Origin: Bifidobacterium aerophilum
Lineage (GTDB): Bacteria > Actinomycetota > Actinomycetes > Actinomycetales > Bifidobacteriaceae
Reading direction: 5' to 3'
Length of the DNA: 41,226 bases
NCBI RefSeq assembly: GCF_010667685.1
Contig: NZ_WHZW01000020.1
Location: 28,609-69,834 of the forward strand
Shown here: positions 28,619 to 37,815 of the stretch, one piece after another
How the letters are laid out: each line of letters begins with the position of its first letter
How positions within the stretch are numbered: the stretch's first letter is position 1
Position numbers and translations under genes: made by a program
The notes under the pieces: model-generated
Told to the model about the DNA's origin: nothing
What the model saw: the letters and a program-made list of their open reading frames with translations, nothing else
The model's database searches: none

Positions 28619-29872
28619 TCAGGCCATGATCGCCAGGTGATGGAATTCGGGCGTGTGACGGCCGAGCAACGGGTCGGCGTGGGATTGCGCGAAACGGCGC
28701 AGACGACGCACGCCCTCGCGCAGTTCGCTCGCGTCGCCGGCGTATGACAGACGCACGAATCCGGCGCCCTCCTTGCCGAACGCCTCGCCGGGCACGACGG
28801 CGACGCGCTCGGCCTCCAGCAGGCGGCGGCTGAACTCGTCGGCGTCCATGCGCGTGGCGCGGATGTCCACGAACGCGTAGAACGCGCCCTGCGGTTCGAT
28901 CAGCCGCACCGCCGTGCAGTCGGCGAGCCCGTCGAGCACGATCTGCCGCTTGGCCCGGTACTCCTCGCGCATGGCGACCACCGGATCCATTGGGCCGGTA
29001 AGCGCGGCGACGCCCGCATACTGTGCGGTCGAATTGACCGACGAATGCATGAGCTCGGCAAGCTTGGCGGTCTGTTCGATCAGCTCGTCCGGCCCAAGCA
29101 GGTAGCCGATGCGCCAGCCGGTCATCGCGAACGTCTTCGACAGGCTTTCGACCACGACGGTGCGTTCGTGCATGCCCGGCACGGCGGCGATCGACGGCGC
29201 CGCGGGGAACGGCGAGTCGGCGGCCGCGCGCCGGCCGTCGCCGAAGACGAACGGATGATAGACCTCGTCGGAGATCGCCCAGATATCATGGCGCTTGCAG
29301 ACCTCGGCGATACGCGCCAGCTCGTCGGCCGGTGTGACCGCGCCGGTCGGATTGCCGGGGGAGTTGATGATGACCGCGCGCGTGCGCGGCGTGATCGCGG
29401 CCTCGATGTTGTCGGCGTCCAGCCGCATCTGATGATCCGGCGTGAGCGCGACGGTCACCGGCTTGCCGCCGCACATCAGTACTTCGGCATCGTACGACGT
29501 GAAGAACGGGGAGGGGATGATCACCTCGTCGCCGGGGTTGACGATCGCCTTCAAGGCGAGGAACAGGCCGATCGTGGCGCCGTCCACGGCCTGGATCTCG
29601 GTGTGCGGATCGTACGACAGTCCCTTCACGCGGCGCGAATAATCGGCGACGGCCTCGCGGAACGCGTCGATGCCCAGCACGTTCGTGTACTTCGTATGCC
29701 CTTCGCGAATCGACCGGCAGGCGGCCTCGACGATATGCGGTGCGGCGGTCGAGCTCGGCTCGCCCACGCACAGCGAAATCGCGTCGGGCACGCGCTCGAC
29801 GCGATCAAACACGTCACGGATGCCGGAACGGGGGACCCCAAGCGCGCCCTGCGCGATCATCGGAATGCTCAT
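28619..29872 (-). CDS. Class I/II pyridoxal-phosphate aminotransferase
   Basis: The 417-residue enzyme belongs to the AspC/PatA-like fold-type I aminotransferases. The PLP lysine is in SLSKTFAMTGWRIGY. NSPGNPTG and the late arginine in FVRLSYA fit substrate and cofactor binding. The amino-acid specificity (aspartate, alanine or aromatic) cannot be told. ATG 29872 has AGAGGTGAT upstream; the frame open to 29908 was rejected. It is divergent from an Lrp-type regulator across a very AT-rich gap, so regulation by that protein is likely. Confidence 0.88.
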   Translation of the reverse strand: MSIPMIAQGALGVPRSGIRDVFDRVERVPDAISLCVGEPSSTAAPHIVEAACRSIREGHTKYTNVLGIDAFREAVADYSRRVKGLSYDPHTEIQAVDGATIGLFLALKAIVNPGDEVIIPSPFFTSYDAEVLMCGGKPVTVALTPDHQMRLDADNIEAAITPRTRAVIINSPGNPTGAVTPADELARIAEVCKRHDIWAISDEVYHPFVFGDGRRAAADSPFPAAPSIAAVPGMHERTVVVESLSKTFAMTGWRIGYLLGPDELIEQTAKLAELMHSSVNSTAQYAGVAALTGPMDPVVAMREEYRAKRQIVLDGLADCTAVRLIEPQGAFYAFVDIRATRMDADEFSRRLLEAERVAVVPGEAFGKEGAGFVRLSYAGDASELREGVRRLRRFAQSHADPLLGRHTPEFHHLAIMA

Positions 29873-29984
29873 ACGATCACCTCTTGGTAAATTTTCAACT
29901 AAAGTCACTCTATATCGTAAATATTACATCTTTATATCATATTATGTGGAAAAAATAAGGTATACGAAGGTGTGTGGAAGCGGC

Positions 29985-30000
29985 TACCATAGCAACCATG
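29985..30000 (+). promoter_or_regulatory. Leaderless promoter of the Lrp-type gene
   Basis: TACCAT (29985-29990), seven bases, then ATG 29998. The sequence just upstream (29885-29965) is strongly AT-rich, a likely binding region for the Lrp-type protein. Confidence 0.5.
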
Positions 30001-30477
30001 AGCGTGCGCAATGACAGGAACGAGACGGGCGACACCGCGGCGACAACCTCCGCCGACGTCGACGACAAGGACATGATCATCCTCTCCATGCTGGAAACGG
30101 ACGGTCGCGCTACGCTGTCGCAGCTTGCCAAGGCCTCCGGCTTGTCCGTATCGGCCGCGCAGACGCGCGTGCAGAAGCTTGAACGGCGCGGCATCATCCG
30201 CGGATATGCGGCCGTCATCGACCACGAACGCAGCGGCCAACCGATCAGCGCATTCGTCTCCGTCACCCCGCTCGACTATTCGAAGGAATCCGACATCCCG
30301 CGCAAGCTGCGCGACATCGACGGCATCGTCTCCTGCTATTCGGTCGCCGGCGCTCCCAGCTTCATGCTGCTCGTGCGCGTCGCCTCACCCGGCAAGCTTG
30401 AGGAACTGCTCAATCTCATCCACCGGACCGTGCCGGTGAGCACCGAAAGCACCGTCATCCTCAAAACGTATTTCTGA
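29998..30477 (+). CDS. Lrp/AsnC-family transcriptional regulator
   Basis: The 159-residue protein has an N-terminal winged HTH (about 25-75; DKDMIILSMLETDGRATLSQ then LSVSAAQTRVQKLERRG) and a C-terminal ligand-sensing RAM/AsnC domain (about 85-155). Such regulators respond to amino acids. ATG 29998 was chosen over 29974 because it follows a leaderless -10 box and leaves a sensible tail. It is divergent from the aminotransferase gene, the likely target. Confidence 0.87.
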   Translation: MSVRNDRNETGDTAATTSADVDDKDMIILSMLETDGRATLSQLAKASGLSVSAAQTRVQKLERRGIIRGYAAVIDHERSGQPISAFVSVTPLDYSKESDIPRKLRDIDGIVSCYSVAGAPSFMLLVRVASPGKLEELLNLIHRTVPVSTESTVILKTYF

Positions 30478-30556
30478 ACTGTATCGCCGATGCCGCATTC
30501 CCGAAAGTCCCGACACATTTCGGAACCGGCTCCGGACGCACGGGCGACGTCGGTGA

Positions 30557-30572
30557 TAGGCTGTCAACCATG
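30557..30572 (+). promoter_or_regulatory. Leaderless promoter of the chorismate mutase gene
   Basis: TAGGCT (30557-30562), seven bases, then ATG 30570; same hexamer and spacing as before the PRTase gene. Confidence 0.55.
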
Positions 30573-31001
30573 AGCGACACGCAAGCATCCGACGGCGACT
30601 GGCTGCCCTCGGCCAACGACACGCACGCACCCGAATCCGAAACGGTCATCGACTCGTCCGTTGCGGCCGAGCATCCGGAAATCGCCGAAACCGTGGCGAA
30701 AATCAAGGCATTGCGCCAGTCCATCGACAACGTGGACACGGCCATCGTCTCCCTGCTCGCGGAACGTTTCAAATACACGTCCCAGGTGGGCGTGCTCAAG
30801 GCGCGCGCCGGCTTCGCACCCGCCGACTACAAGCGCGAGGACTACCAGATCGAGCGTCTCCACCGCATCGCCGTCGCGGCCGGGCTTGACCCGGACATCG
30901 CCGAAATGTACCGCGAATTCGTCGTTACCGAAGCGAAGAAGCGCCATGCGCGCATCGCCGCGGCCGGCGGGGACCCGGGCGTGCTCGACGTTTTCGCATG
31001 A
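30570..31001 (+). CDS. Chorismate mutase, AroQ class
   Basis: The 143-residue protein turns chorismate into prephenate for tyrosine and phenylalanine synthesis. After an acidic, probably disordered first 45 residues, a type II mutase domain follows: ALRQSIDNVDTAIVSLLAER, then a lysine in VGVLKARAG, and EMYREFVVTEAKKRH in the last helix. No signal peptide is present, so it acts in the cytoplasm. Its stop overlaps the start of the next gene by 4 bases (ATGA), a coupling with an apparently unrelated secreted protein. Confidence 0.88.
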   Translation: MSDTQASDGDWLPSANDTHAPESETVIDSSVAAEHPEIAETVAKIKALRQSIDNVDTAIVSLLAERFKYTSQVGVLKARAGFAPADYKREDYQIERLHRIAVAAGLDPDIAEMYREFVVTEAKKRHARIAAAGGDPGVLDVFA

Positions 31002-33166
31002 TCCGGGTCGGACGGTTCCTGACACAGGTCGGCGCCTCCGCTCTCTCCCTGGCGATGACGCTGGCGATGCTGTCCGCCGGCGGTTCCGGTGTCGGCCTTG
31101 CGAACGCATCCGATGCACGCTCCGCAAGCCAATATCTCGGCACCGCCGTGTACGGCGCCCTGAGTGCCGATGACTCCGGCGCCGGTGGACTGTATCTGCG
31201 CGGCGGACGTTCCGATTCCGTACGGCGCATTCCGGTCGGGCAGGAAGCGCTGCCATGGTCCGTACACGTCGCGTATTCGCTCGATGGACCGCAGACCGAC
31301 GCCGCAACGGTCGACGGCGCGAACGGACTGGTCGGCGTGCACGTCACCGTGACGCGCAACGAACTCGCCTCGCACGACATCGCACAGGCCGCGTCCGCGC
31401 TCGTGCCGGTCGTGACGTTCACCATCCCCGCCGAAGTCGGCGACGACCTGTCCACCAGCGACGGCACGACCGTCACGACCGACGGATCGAACCATGTGAT
31501 CGTGGCGGTCGGCGACGACCGCACGCTCTCCGCCGACCATGACGGCGCGCTGGACGGCCTGCTCGACGCCGACGGTCTGGACGTGACGCAATCCGGCACG
31601 GACGACGACACCGTCCTCGACCTCAACGTGTACGTCAACGCGACGCGATTCACCATGAGCACGATCACGCTGGCCGCGATCCCCGCCACCGACGCCGCCT
31701 CGTTCGCCACGCAGACGGCGCAACTGTCCTCCGATGCGGCCACGCTGGCCGACCGGATGACCGGCGCCTCCGACCAGCACAACGACGACCTGATCGCCCA
31801 GCTGACCGAACTCCGTGATCGGGAACGCGCGCTCGCCGATTCCACGATCGCCGAGCGTTCCGCAGCACACAAACAGGCGTTCGACGCATACATGGCCGCA
31901 TACGTCGGCTCCTACACCACGCATCTGAGCGGGTCCATCAGCACCAAGACGCAGATGACGGCGCTCATCGGCACAGCCGGCGAACTCACCGGCGACACGC
32001 CGCTTGCCAAGGCCGTGGTCGACCTCGCCAACGCGGTGAACGCGGTCAGCGCCGCACACCGGCACGCCGGCGCCGCCGACGAGGTGGATGCGATCATTCG
32101 GCGTATCCGTCAACAGGGCGTGAACGGGCTTGCGGACGAACTCGAACAGGAGGCCGGGCGCGAATCCCAGCTCGGCTCGTCCGGATACGCGGCCGGGCAA
32201 TCGCAGTTGTCGCAGGCCATGATCCCGTATTCGATGGCATACACCGACACGTACACCGAACATCTGAGCGAGCTGACCGGCGGCACGTCCGCCGGCGCCG
32301 CCGCATACCAGGAGCAGGCGATCGCACAGACGAACTCATCGTTCACGACGGACGCCGATCTCAAGGCCGATCAGGCGAGCGTGGACGCGGCGATGGCGGC
32401 GCTCGCCACCGCCAGCGAGCACACCGGCAAGGCGCAGGCGATCCGCCAGTTGCTGCTGCGGTTCGAGGACCGGTTCGAAGCGGGGGACACGGATGTCGCG
32501 GCGAACGGCGGGAGCGACGGTTCGGCCGTCGCGACCGGCCGAAGCGGGTTATCCGGAGCCATCGGCAAGACTGAGGAGCCGAAGATCGGCGTGAACGGCG
32601 CCGGCATCGCCGCGGTGGCCGAGGCGGCACGGCTCAAGGCGCTGCATGCGGCGCGCGAGAAGGCTGCGAACAAGGCCCGGCAGAAGGCGCAGAGCGACGG
32701 GCAGGAATCCAGTCTGGTCGACGATCAGGTGTCGATGAGCAAGGACGACGTGATGAGCTTCGCCGGGGGAGTGGCGTCGCTCGGCGGCGGCACGAAAGAG
32801 AAGTCCTCGGATTCCGGGTCGGGATCGTCTTCCGATGCCGGTGAGGCTGACGGTTCGGACGCATCCGATTCCTCGGGTGATTCCGGTGATACATCAACCG
32901 CCGGCAAGACCGACGATGCGACGACCGTGGACGAGACGCCGTCCGTCGCCTTTGGATTCCAGGGACTGTATCCGGCCAGTCTGCTGCGTCCCGACGCCTC
33001 CGCCAGTCTCGACGAAACGTTGCTGATCGGCGACGCGTCCGGCATGATCACGGCGGCCGCGAAGGCGCTCGCCGACGGCGGATCCCTGGGTGACCTTGCC
33101 TCGCGTCATGACGCTTCCGCCGACGCCGCCGGTACGCGCTTCCTGCTGGTGTTCCGCACGTTGTGA
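30998..33166 (+). CDS. Large secreted coiled-coil protein, function unknown
   Basis: The 722-residue protein starts with a signal peptide (about 1-37; ALSLAMTLAMLSAGG then ANA). The N-terminal third is beta-rich with many Thr, Asp and Val. The middle (about 230-560) is helical, with long Ala/Gln/Glu/Asp stretches. About 600-660 is a Ser/Gly/Asp linker, and the last 70 residues fold differently (FGFQGLYPASLLRPDAS). No LPXTG motif, second membrane segment or enzyme motif was found. It is translationally coupled to chorismate mutase and ends at a hairpin terminator. A surface or secreted structural role is possible. Confidence 0.7.
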   Translation: MIRVGRFLTQVGASALSLAMTLAMLSAGGSGVGLANASDARSASQYLGTAVYGALSADDSGAGGLYLRGGRSDSVRRIPVGQEALPWSVHVAYSLDGPQTDAATVDGANGLVGVHVTVTRNELASHDIAQAASALVPVVTFTIPAEVGDDLSTSDGTTVTTDGSNHVIVAVGDDRTLSADHDGALDGLLDADGLDVTQSGTDDDTVLDLNVYVNATRFTMSTITLAAIPATDAASFATQTAQLSSDAATLADRMTGASDQHNDDLIAQLTELRDRERALADSTIAERSAAHKQAFDAYMAAYVGSYTTHLSGSISTKTQMTALIGTAGELTGDTPLAKAVVDLANAVNAVSAAHRHAGAADEVDAIIRRIRQQGVNGLADELEQEAGRESQLGSSGYAAGQSQLSQAMIPYSMAYTDTYTEHLSELTGGTSAGAAAYQEQAIAQTNSSFTTDADLKADQASVDAAMAALATASEHTGKAQAIRQLLLRFEDRFEAGDTDVAANGGSDGSAVATGRSGLSGAIGKTEEPKIGVNGAGIAAVAEAARLKALHAAREKAANKARQKAQSDGQESSLVDDQVSMSKDDVMSFAGGVASLGGGTKEKSSDSGSGSSSDAGEADGSDASDSSGDSGDTSTAGKTDDATTVDETPSVAFGFQGLYPASLLRPDASASLDETLLIGDASGMITAAAKALADGGSLGDLASRHDASADAAGTRFLLVFRTL

Positions 33167-33177
33167 CGGATGTGATT

Positions 33178-33222
33178 ACCCCCTCAGTCACTGCGTGACA
33201 GCTCCCCCCTGACAGGGGGGCA
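33178..33222 (+). terminator. Intergenic double hairpin (copy B of a repeat family)
   Basis: ACCCCCTCAGTC, a small GTCAC/GTGAC stem, then a CCCCCCT (33204-33210)/AGGGGGG (33214-33220) stem. It is related to 10788-10835 and lies 12 bases after the stop. A further short relative (AGTCCCCTGTCAGGGGGCAG) is near 33259-33279. Confidence 0.7.
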
Positions 33223-33286
33223 GCCTGATTGCGTGCGGAAATTCATGAACGATCCCGACAGTCCCCTGTCAGGGGGCAGAAAAACG

Positions 33287-33320
33287 ATGTGGGCTTCCTC
33301 CGAGTGGAGGAAGCCCACAT
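33287..33320 (-). terminator. Rho-independent terminator of valS
   Basis: Perfect 15-bp arms (33287-33301, 33306-33320) with a 4-base loop. On the minus strand five U's follow directly (complement of 33280-33284). Confidence 0.88.
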
Positions 33321-33349
33321 TTGTCACATCAGCAAGATGTGAGGAAGTC

Positions 33350-36124
33350 TCACTTCTTGCGAGCCGGCGGCTCGCCGAGTTCGCTGTCCTCGACGATCAC
33401 GCTGATGGCGGCTTCGGCTTCGGCCTTCGCCTTGGCGGCTGCGTCGGCCGCGGCTTCCGCGGTCTCGTGCGCGGCCTTGATCGCGGCTGCGGCGCTCACG
33501 AAGGAGATGCGGCCCACCACGCGGCCGGCTTCGGCGATGTCGTTCACGGCGCTTTCCAGCGACTCGCGCACGTCATCGGACACGCCCAGCTTCACGGACA
33601 GGATCGGCGTCTTCATCGAGACCTTGGCCTTCGACTTGATGCCGCGCAGCGCGGCCAGCGCCTCACCGGCGTGGGCGAGCAGCTCCGGAGCGACCTTGAA
33701 CGCGGCGGCCTCGTACACGTCCGGGGTCGGCCAGGCGGCGCGGTGCACCGAACCGGCGCCCGCGTGCATCCAGCTCCACACCTCTTCGGTCGCGTACGGC
33801 AGGTACGGGGCGAGCAGGCGCGCGAACGCGTCCAGACCCAGGCCCAGCGTCGTGCGCGCGGACTTCACCGCGGCCTCGCTCGGCACATGGCCGGTCGCGT
33901 CGGCCGTGCCGTACGCACGGTTCTTGACCAGCTCAATGTAGTCGTCGCAGAACTGCCAGAAGTAGCTTTCGATGACCTCCAGCGCCTTCGAGTGCTCGTA
34001 GGATTCGAGCGCCTCGGTGGCCTGGCGAACCACGAGCGCCATCTTCGCCATCGCGGCGCGGTCGAGCGGCTCGGTCACGTCGGCCGGATCCCACGAGGCG
34101 ACCGCCGAGTCGGCGACGTGATGGTTCTCGTCTTCGCGGCCGATCGCCAGCGCGAACTTCGTCGCGTTGAGCAGCTTGATCGCGAGACGACGGCCGATCT
34201 TCATCTGGCCCTCGTCATACGTCGCGTCGAGGCCGAGGCGGGCGGAAGCGGCCCAGTAGCGCACCGCGTCCGCGCCGAACTGCTGGATCGGCTTGTTCGG
34301 CACGACGACGTTGCCCTTGGACTTCGACATCTTCTTGTGATCCGGATCGAGGATCCAGCCCGACAGCGTCGCGTGCGCCCACGGCAGGCACTTGTTCTCC
34401 AAGTGCGCGCGGTCCACGGTCGAGAACAGCCAGGTGCGGATGATGTCCTGGCCCTGCGGACGCAGATCCATCGGGAACGTGGCCTTGAAGATGGCCTCGT
34501 TCTCCTCGCCCGGCTCGGCCCAGCGGGTCACGATCTGCGGGGTGAGCGAGGAGGTCGCCCACGTGTCCATGATGTCCTGCTCGGCGGTGAAGCCGCCCGG
34601 CACGTCGCGCTGTTCGGCCGTGTATCCGGCCGGCACGTCGATCGTCGGGTCGATCGGCAGGATGTCCTCGCTCGGCGTGATCGGGTGATCGTAATCGGCC
34701 GAACCGTCCTCCTTGACCGGGTACCACAGCGGGAACGGCACGCCGAAGAAGCGCTGGCGGGAGATCAGCCAGTCGCCGTTCAGGCCATGCACCCAGTTCT
34801 CGTAGCGCACGCGCATGAAGTCCGGGTGGAACTCCAGCTCCTTGCCGCGCTCGATCAGCTCGGCGTTCAGCTTGGCGTCGGTGCCGCCGTTCTTCAGGTA
34901 CCACTGACGGGAGGTGACGATCTCGAGCGGCTTGTCGCCCTTCTCGTAGAAGTTCGTCATACGCTTGGTCGGCGTCGGCTCGCCGTCCAGATCGCCGGAC
35001 TCGCGCAGGTGGTCGACGATGATCTTGCGGGCGGAGAACGTGGTCTTGCCGGCGGTTTCGGCGAAGATCGCACGGCCGTTCTCGTCCTCGATCCAATCCG
35101 GCGTCTCCATGACGATGCGGCCGTTGCGCTGGATGATCGAACGGGTCGGCAGGTTCAGGTCACGCCACCACTGCACGTCGGTCACGTCGCCGAAGGTGCA
35201 GCACATCGCGATGCCGGCGCCCTTGTCCATCTCGGCGGCCGGGTGCGCGAGGATCGGCACCTTCACCTTGAACAGCGGCGAGTACACGTACTGGCCGAAG
35301 TACTGCTTGTAGCGCTCGTCGTCCGGGTTCGCGATCAGCGAGGTGCAGGCCGCGAGCAGTTCCGGACGGGTCGTTTCGATGTAGATCGGCGTGCCGTCCT
35401 CGAAACGGAACGCGACCTTGTGATAGAAGCCCGGGTACTCGCGCGACTCAAGCTCGGCCTGGGCCACGGCGGTCTGGAACGTCACGTCCCACAGGCCCGG
35501 CGCGTCCTTCTGATACGCCTCGCCGCGGGCGAGGTTGCGCAGGAACGCCTTCTGCGCCACGCGCTGCGGGTGCTCGCCGATGGTGTGGTAGGTCTGCGAC
35601 CAGTCGATCGACAGGCCGAGGGAGCGCCACAGCGCCTCGAACTGCTTCTCGTCCTGCGCGGTCAGCTTCTCGCACAGCTCGATGAAGTTGCGGCGCGAGA
35701 TCGGCACCTGGTCCTTGGCGTCGATCTTCTTGCCGTCCGTGCCCTCGAACGGCGGCACGAAATCCGGATCGTACGGCATGGAGGTGTCCACGCGCACGCC
35801 GTAGTAGTTCTGCACGCGGCGTTCGGTCGGCAGGCCGTTGTCGTCCCAACCCATCGGGTAGAACACGTCGAAGCCCTTCATGCGCTTGTAGCGCGCGATC
35901 ACGTCGGTATGCGTGTAGGAGAACACGTGGCCGACGTGCAGGTGACCGGACACCGTGGGCGGCGGCGTGTCGATCGAATAGACCGCCTTGCGGTCACGGG
36001 TGTTGCGGAACTTGTAGACGCCGGACTCGTCCCATTCGGCGCGCCACTTGTCTTCCAGACCGTCCACGCCCACCTTGTCGGGCAGCGGGGTCAGATTTGC
36101 GTTGATGATGGTGCTGTCACTCAT
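33350..36124 (-). CDS. valS: Valyl-tRNA synthetase
   Basis: The 924-residue class I synthetase charges tRNA(Val). The HIGH-type motif is HVGH (63-66) and KMSKS is at 598-602. Between them lies the CP1 editing domain, which removes wrongly attached threonine. After the anticodon-binding domain a short Ala/Glu-rich coiled-coil tail ends the protein, as in ValRS. ATG 36124 follows a leaderless -10 box; an open frame to 36154 adds nothing from the family. The gene ends at a strong terminator. Confidence 0.96.
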   Translation of the reverse strand: MSDSTIINANLTPLPDKVGVDGLEDKWRAEWDESGVYKFRNTRDRKAVYSIDTPPPTVSGHLHVGHVFSYTHTDVIARYKRMKGFDVFYPMGWDDNGLPTERRVQNYYGVRVDTSMPYDPDFVPPFEGTDGKKIDAKDQVPISRRNFIELCEKLTAQDEKQFEALWRSLGLSIDWSQTYHTIGEHPQRVAQKAFLRNLARGEAYQKDAPGLWDVTFQTAVAQAELESREYPGFYHKVAFRFEDGTPIYIETTRPELLAACTSLIANPDDERYKQYFGQYVYSPLFKVKVPILAHPAAEMDKGAGIAMCCTFGDVTDVQWWRDLNLPTRSIIQRNGRIVMETPDWIEDENGRAIFAETAGKTTFSARKIIVDHLRESGDLDGEPTPTKRMTNFYEKGDKPLEIVTSRQWYLKNGGTDAKLNAELIERGKELEFHPDFMRVRYENWVHGLNGDWLISRQRFFGVPFPLWYPVKEDGSADYDHPITPSEDILPIDPTIDVPAGYTAEQRDVPGGFTAEQDIMDTWATSSLTPQIVTRWAEPGEENEAIFKATFPMDLRPQGQDIIRTWLFSTVDRAHLENKCLPWAHATLSGWILDPDHKKMSKSKGNVVVPNKPIQQFGADAVRYWAASARLGLDATYDEGQMKIGRRLAIKLLNATKFALAIGREDENHHVADSAVASWDPADVTEPLDRAAMAKMALVVRQATEALESYEHSKALEVIESYFWQFCDDYIELVKNRAYGTADATGHVPSEAAVKSARTTLGLGLDAFARLLAPYLPYATEEVWSWMHAGAGSVHRAAWPTPDVYEAAAFKVAPELLAHAGEALAALRGIKSKAKVSMKTPILSVKLGVSDDVRESLESAVNDIAEAGRVVGRISFVSAAAAIKAAHETAEAAADAAAKAKAEAEAAISVIVEDSELGEPPARKK

Positions 36125-36137
36125 ACGCGCGATTTTA
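36122..36137 (-). promoter_or_regulatory. Leaderless promoter of valS
   Basis: On the minus strand TAAAAT (36137-36132), seven bases, then ATG 36124. Confidence 0.6.
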
Positions 36138-36178
36138 TGCGGCTTAGGTGACAAGGGGCGGCGGGACGGGGACGGCGG

Positions 36179-37729
36179 CTACTTCACCGTGACCTTGGCG
36201 AGCGGCAGATACCGGTCGGTGATGTTCGTCGAATATCCGGTGACCGACGAGGCGGCCGCGACCACGGTCTTCTTCGTGTACAGCCAGTCGCAGGCCGCGT
36301 CCTGGCTGACCGTGTGCGCGAAATCGTGCAGCCGGTCCTGATAGTCCTTGTCGTTCGTCGCGGCCATCGCGTTCGTCCAGGCGCTCTGCGCCTCGCCGTT
36401 CGTATAGCGGTACACGTTGTCCGCCGTGCCGAACGCCGCGGCGTCGTCGGTTCCGTCCGTCACGGTGATCGCGACCTCGTACTGCCCGTCCTTGACGCGC
36501 TGTGCGGCCGTCGCGTCGTCCGTGACCTGCATGTTCACGGTCAGACCGACCGCCTGCAACTGTTCGGTGACCGTCTTGCCGAGCGATTCGTACGACTGCG
36601 GCACGACGAAATTGATCGCGCCGAAATACGCGGCGCCGGTCGCGAAGTAGGAGATCATGCTGACGGACTTGGCCTGATCGAACGGGAACAGTTCGGTCAG
36701 ATCCTCATAGCCGGGCTCAAGCTGGCCGATCGGGCCGCCCAGCGCTCCTGCCGAATCGGAGCGGGATCCGGCGATCGACTTCGTGTCGACCGCGTAGCGT
36801 ATCGCCTGGCGCGCCTGCTGGTCGGAGAAGATCGAATTGCCGTCGTTGTTGAACGCGAGCATCACCTTCGCCGTCGACGAGCCGGTCTTCACCGTGAATT
36901 TCGCGTCGTTGACCAGCGCGTTCGTCGCGTCCGTGTTCGTCGGCAACGCCATGTCGAGCTTGCCGTCCTGCAGGTCCTTGACCATCGTGGCCTCGTCGTC
37001 GTAATAGCGCAGCGTGACGCGCTCCGCGGCGGACTGGTCTCCCCAGTACTGTTCGTTGCGGGTCAGCTCGATCGACGATCCTTTGTCGTACTTGGCGAGC
37101 GTGAACGGTCCGGAGCCGAACGCCGCGGTCGCGTAATCCTGGTTCGCCTGCGCGTCGTAGGCGATGCCGGCGCGGCCCGACAGCGCGCGCAGCAGCGTCG
37201 GGTCGGTATGGCTCAGCATGAGTTCGACGGTGGTGGCGTTCGGGTTGGTCACCGACTTGAGCGCATTCAGGGCGGACACGCCCTGGTACTTGTTCTGGAC
37301 GATTTGCTGTAGCGACCAGACCACGTCGGACGAGTCGAGCGCGTCGCCGTTCGAGAAACGCATGCCGGAATTGAGCGTGAACGTGTAGGTCAGTCCGTCG
37401 TCGGAGACCTTCCAGCTTTTCGCCAGTCCCGGTTTGATCGCGTTGTCGTCGTCGCGCGTGACCAGCGTCTCGTACACGTTGCCAAGCAGGGCGCGTTCCA
37501 CGGCCGGGGCGGCGTCGGTGCGGATGTCAAGCGAATCGGGTGCGTCGGTCAGGCCGACGGAAACCGACGCGGAGGACTGCGCCGAACTGATGCCGGGCAG
37601 CACGCTGCGATGCGCGGCCACCGACCAGACGAGCCATACGATCACGGACAGGGCGACCGCCGTCGCCACGAAAACCAACCATGAACGCAGCGAGTTGTCG
37701 TCGTTGCGCTTGTGCGTCTGCTTGTGCAT
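36179..37729 (-). CDS. ABC-type peptide-binding protein, family 5, membrane-anchored
   Basis: The 516-residue protein is a SBP_bac_5 (OppA/DppA-like) periplasmic-type binding protein, with typical LGNVYETLVTRDDD, YTFTLNSGMRFSNGD and an ending with VAITVTDG. It has an N-terminal transmembrane helix (about 15-40) but no Cys of a lipobox near the helix end, so it is probably anchored by that helix. No permease or ATPase gene is adjacent, so it must work with a transporter encoded elsewhere or have another role. ATG 37729 follows a leaderless -10 box. Confidence 0.82.
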   Translation of the reverse strand: MHKQTHKRNDDNSLRSWLVFVATAVALSVIVWLVWSVAAHRSVLPGISSAQSSASVSVGLTDAPDSLDIRTDAAPAVERALLGNVYETLVTRDDDNAIKPGLAKSWKVSDDGLTYTFTLNSGMRFSNGDALDSSDVVWSLQQIVQNKYQGVSALNALKSVTNPNATTVELMLSHTDPTLLRALSGRAGIAYDAQANQDYATAAFGSGPFTLAKYDKGSSIELTRNEQYWGDQSAAERVTLRYYDDEATMVKDLQDGKLDMALPTNTDATNALVNDAKFTVKTGSSTAKVMLAFNNDGNSIFSDQQARQAIRYAVDTKSIAGSRSDSAGALGGPIGQLEPGYEDLTELFPFDQAKSVSMISYFATGAAYFGAINFVVPQSYESLGKTVTEQLQAVGLTVNMQVTDDATAAQRVKDGQYEVAITVTDGTDDAAAFGTADNVYRYTNGEAQSAWTNAMAATNDKDYQDRLHDFAHTVSQDAACDWLYTKKTVVAAASSVTGYSTNITDRYLPLAKVTVK

Positions 37730-37742
37730 GCGGCCCAGTCTA
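37727..37742 (-). promoter_or_regulatory. Leaderless promoter of the peptide-binding protein gene
   Basis: On the minus strand TAGACT (37742-37737), seven bases, then ATG 37729. Confidence 0.6.
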
Positions 37743-37815
37743 GCGGGGGGAGGGCATTTCGGGTGTGTGCCGAGGATGGGGCGGTCGGTTTTGCGTCAGG
37801 GCTTGCGGTCGCCCG

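Noticed and set aside
28430..28747. Open frame of 105 codons across the DnaA-box region
   Set aside because: It runs through the terminator repeat and into the end of the aminotransferase gene on the opposite strand; it has no ribosome binding site or family match.
33233..36151. 972-codon plus-strand frame opposite valS
   Set aside because: Composition is a shadow of valS codons, and the start runs through the valS terminator hairpin.
37743..37748. Six-G run next to the peptide-binding protein promoter as a phase-variation tract
   Set aside because: The run is short and lies upstream of the -10 box outside the 17-base spacer pattern; such short runs are common in GC-rich DNA.
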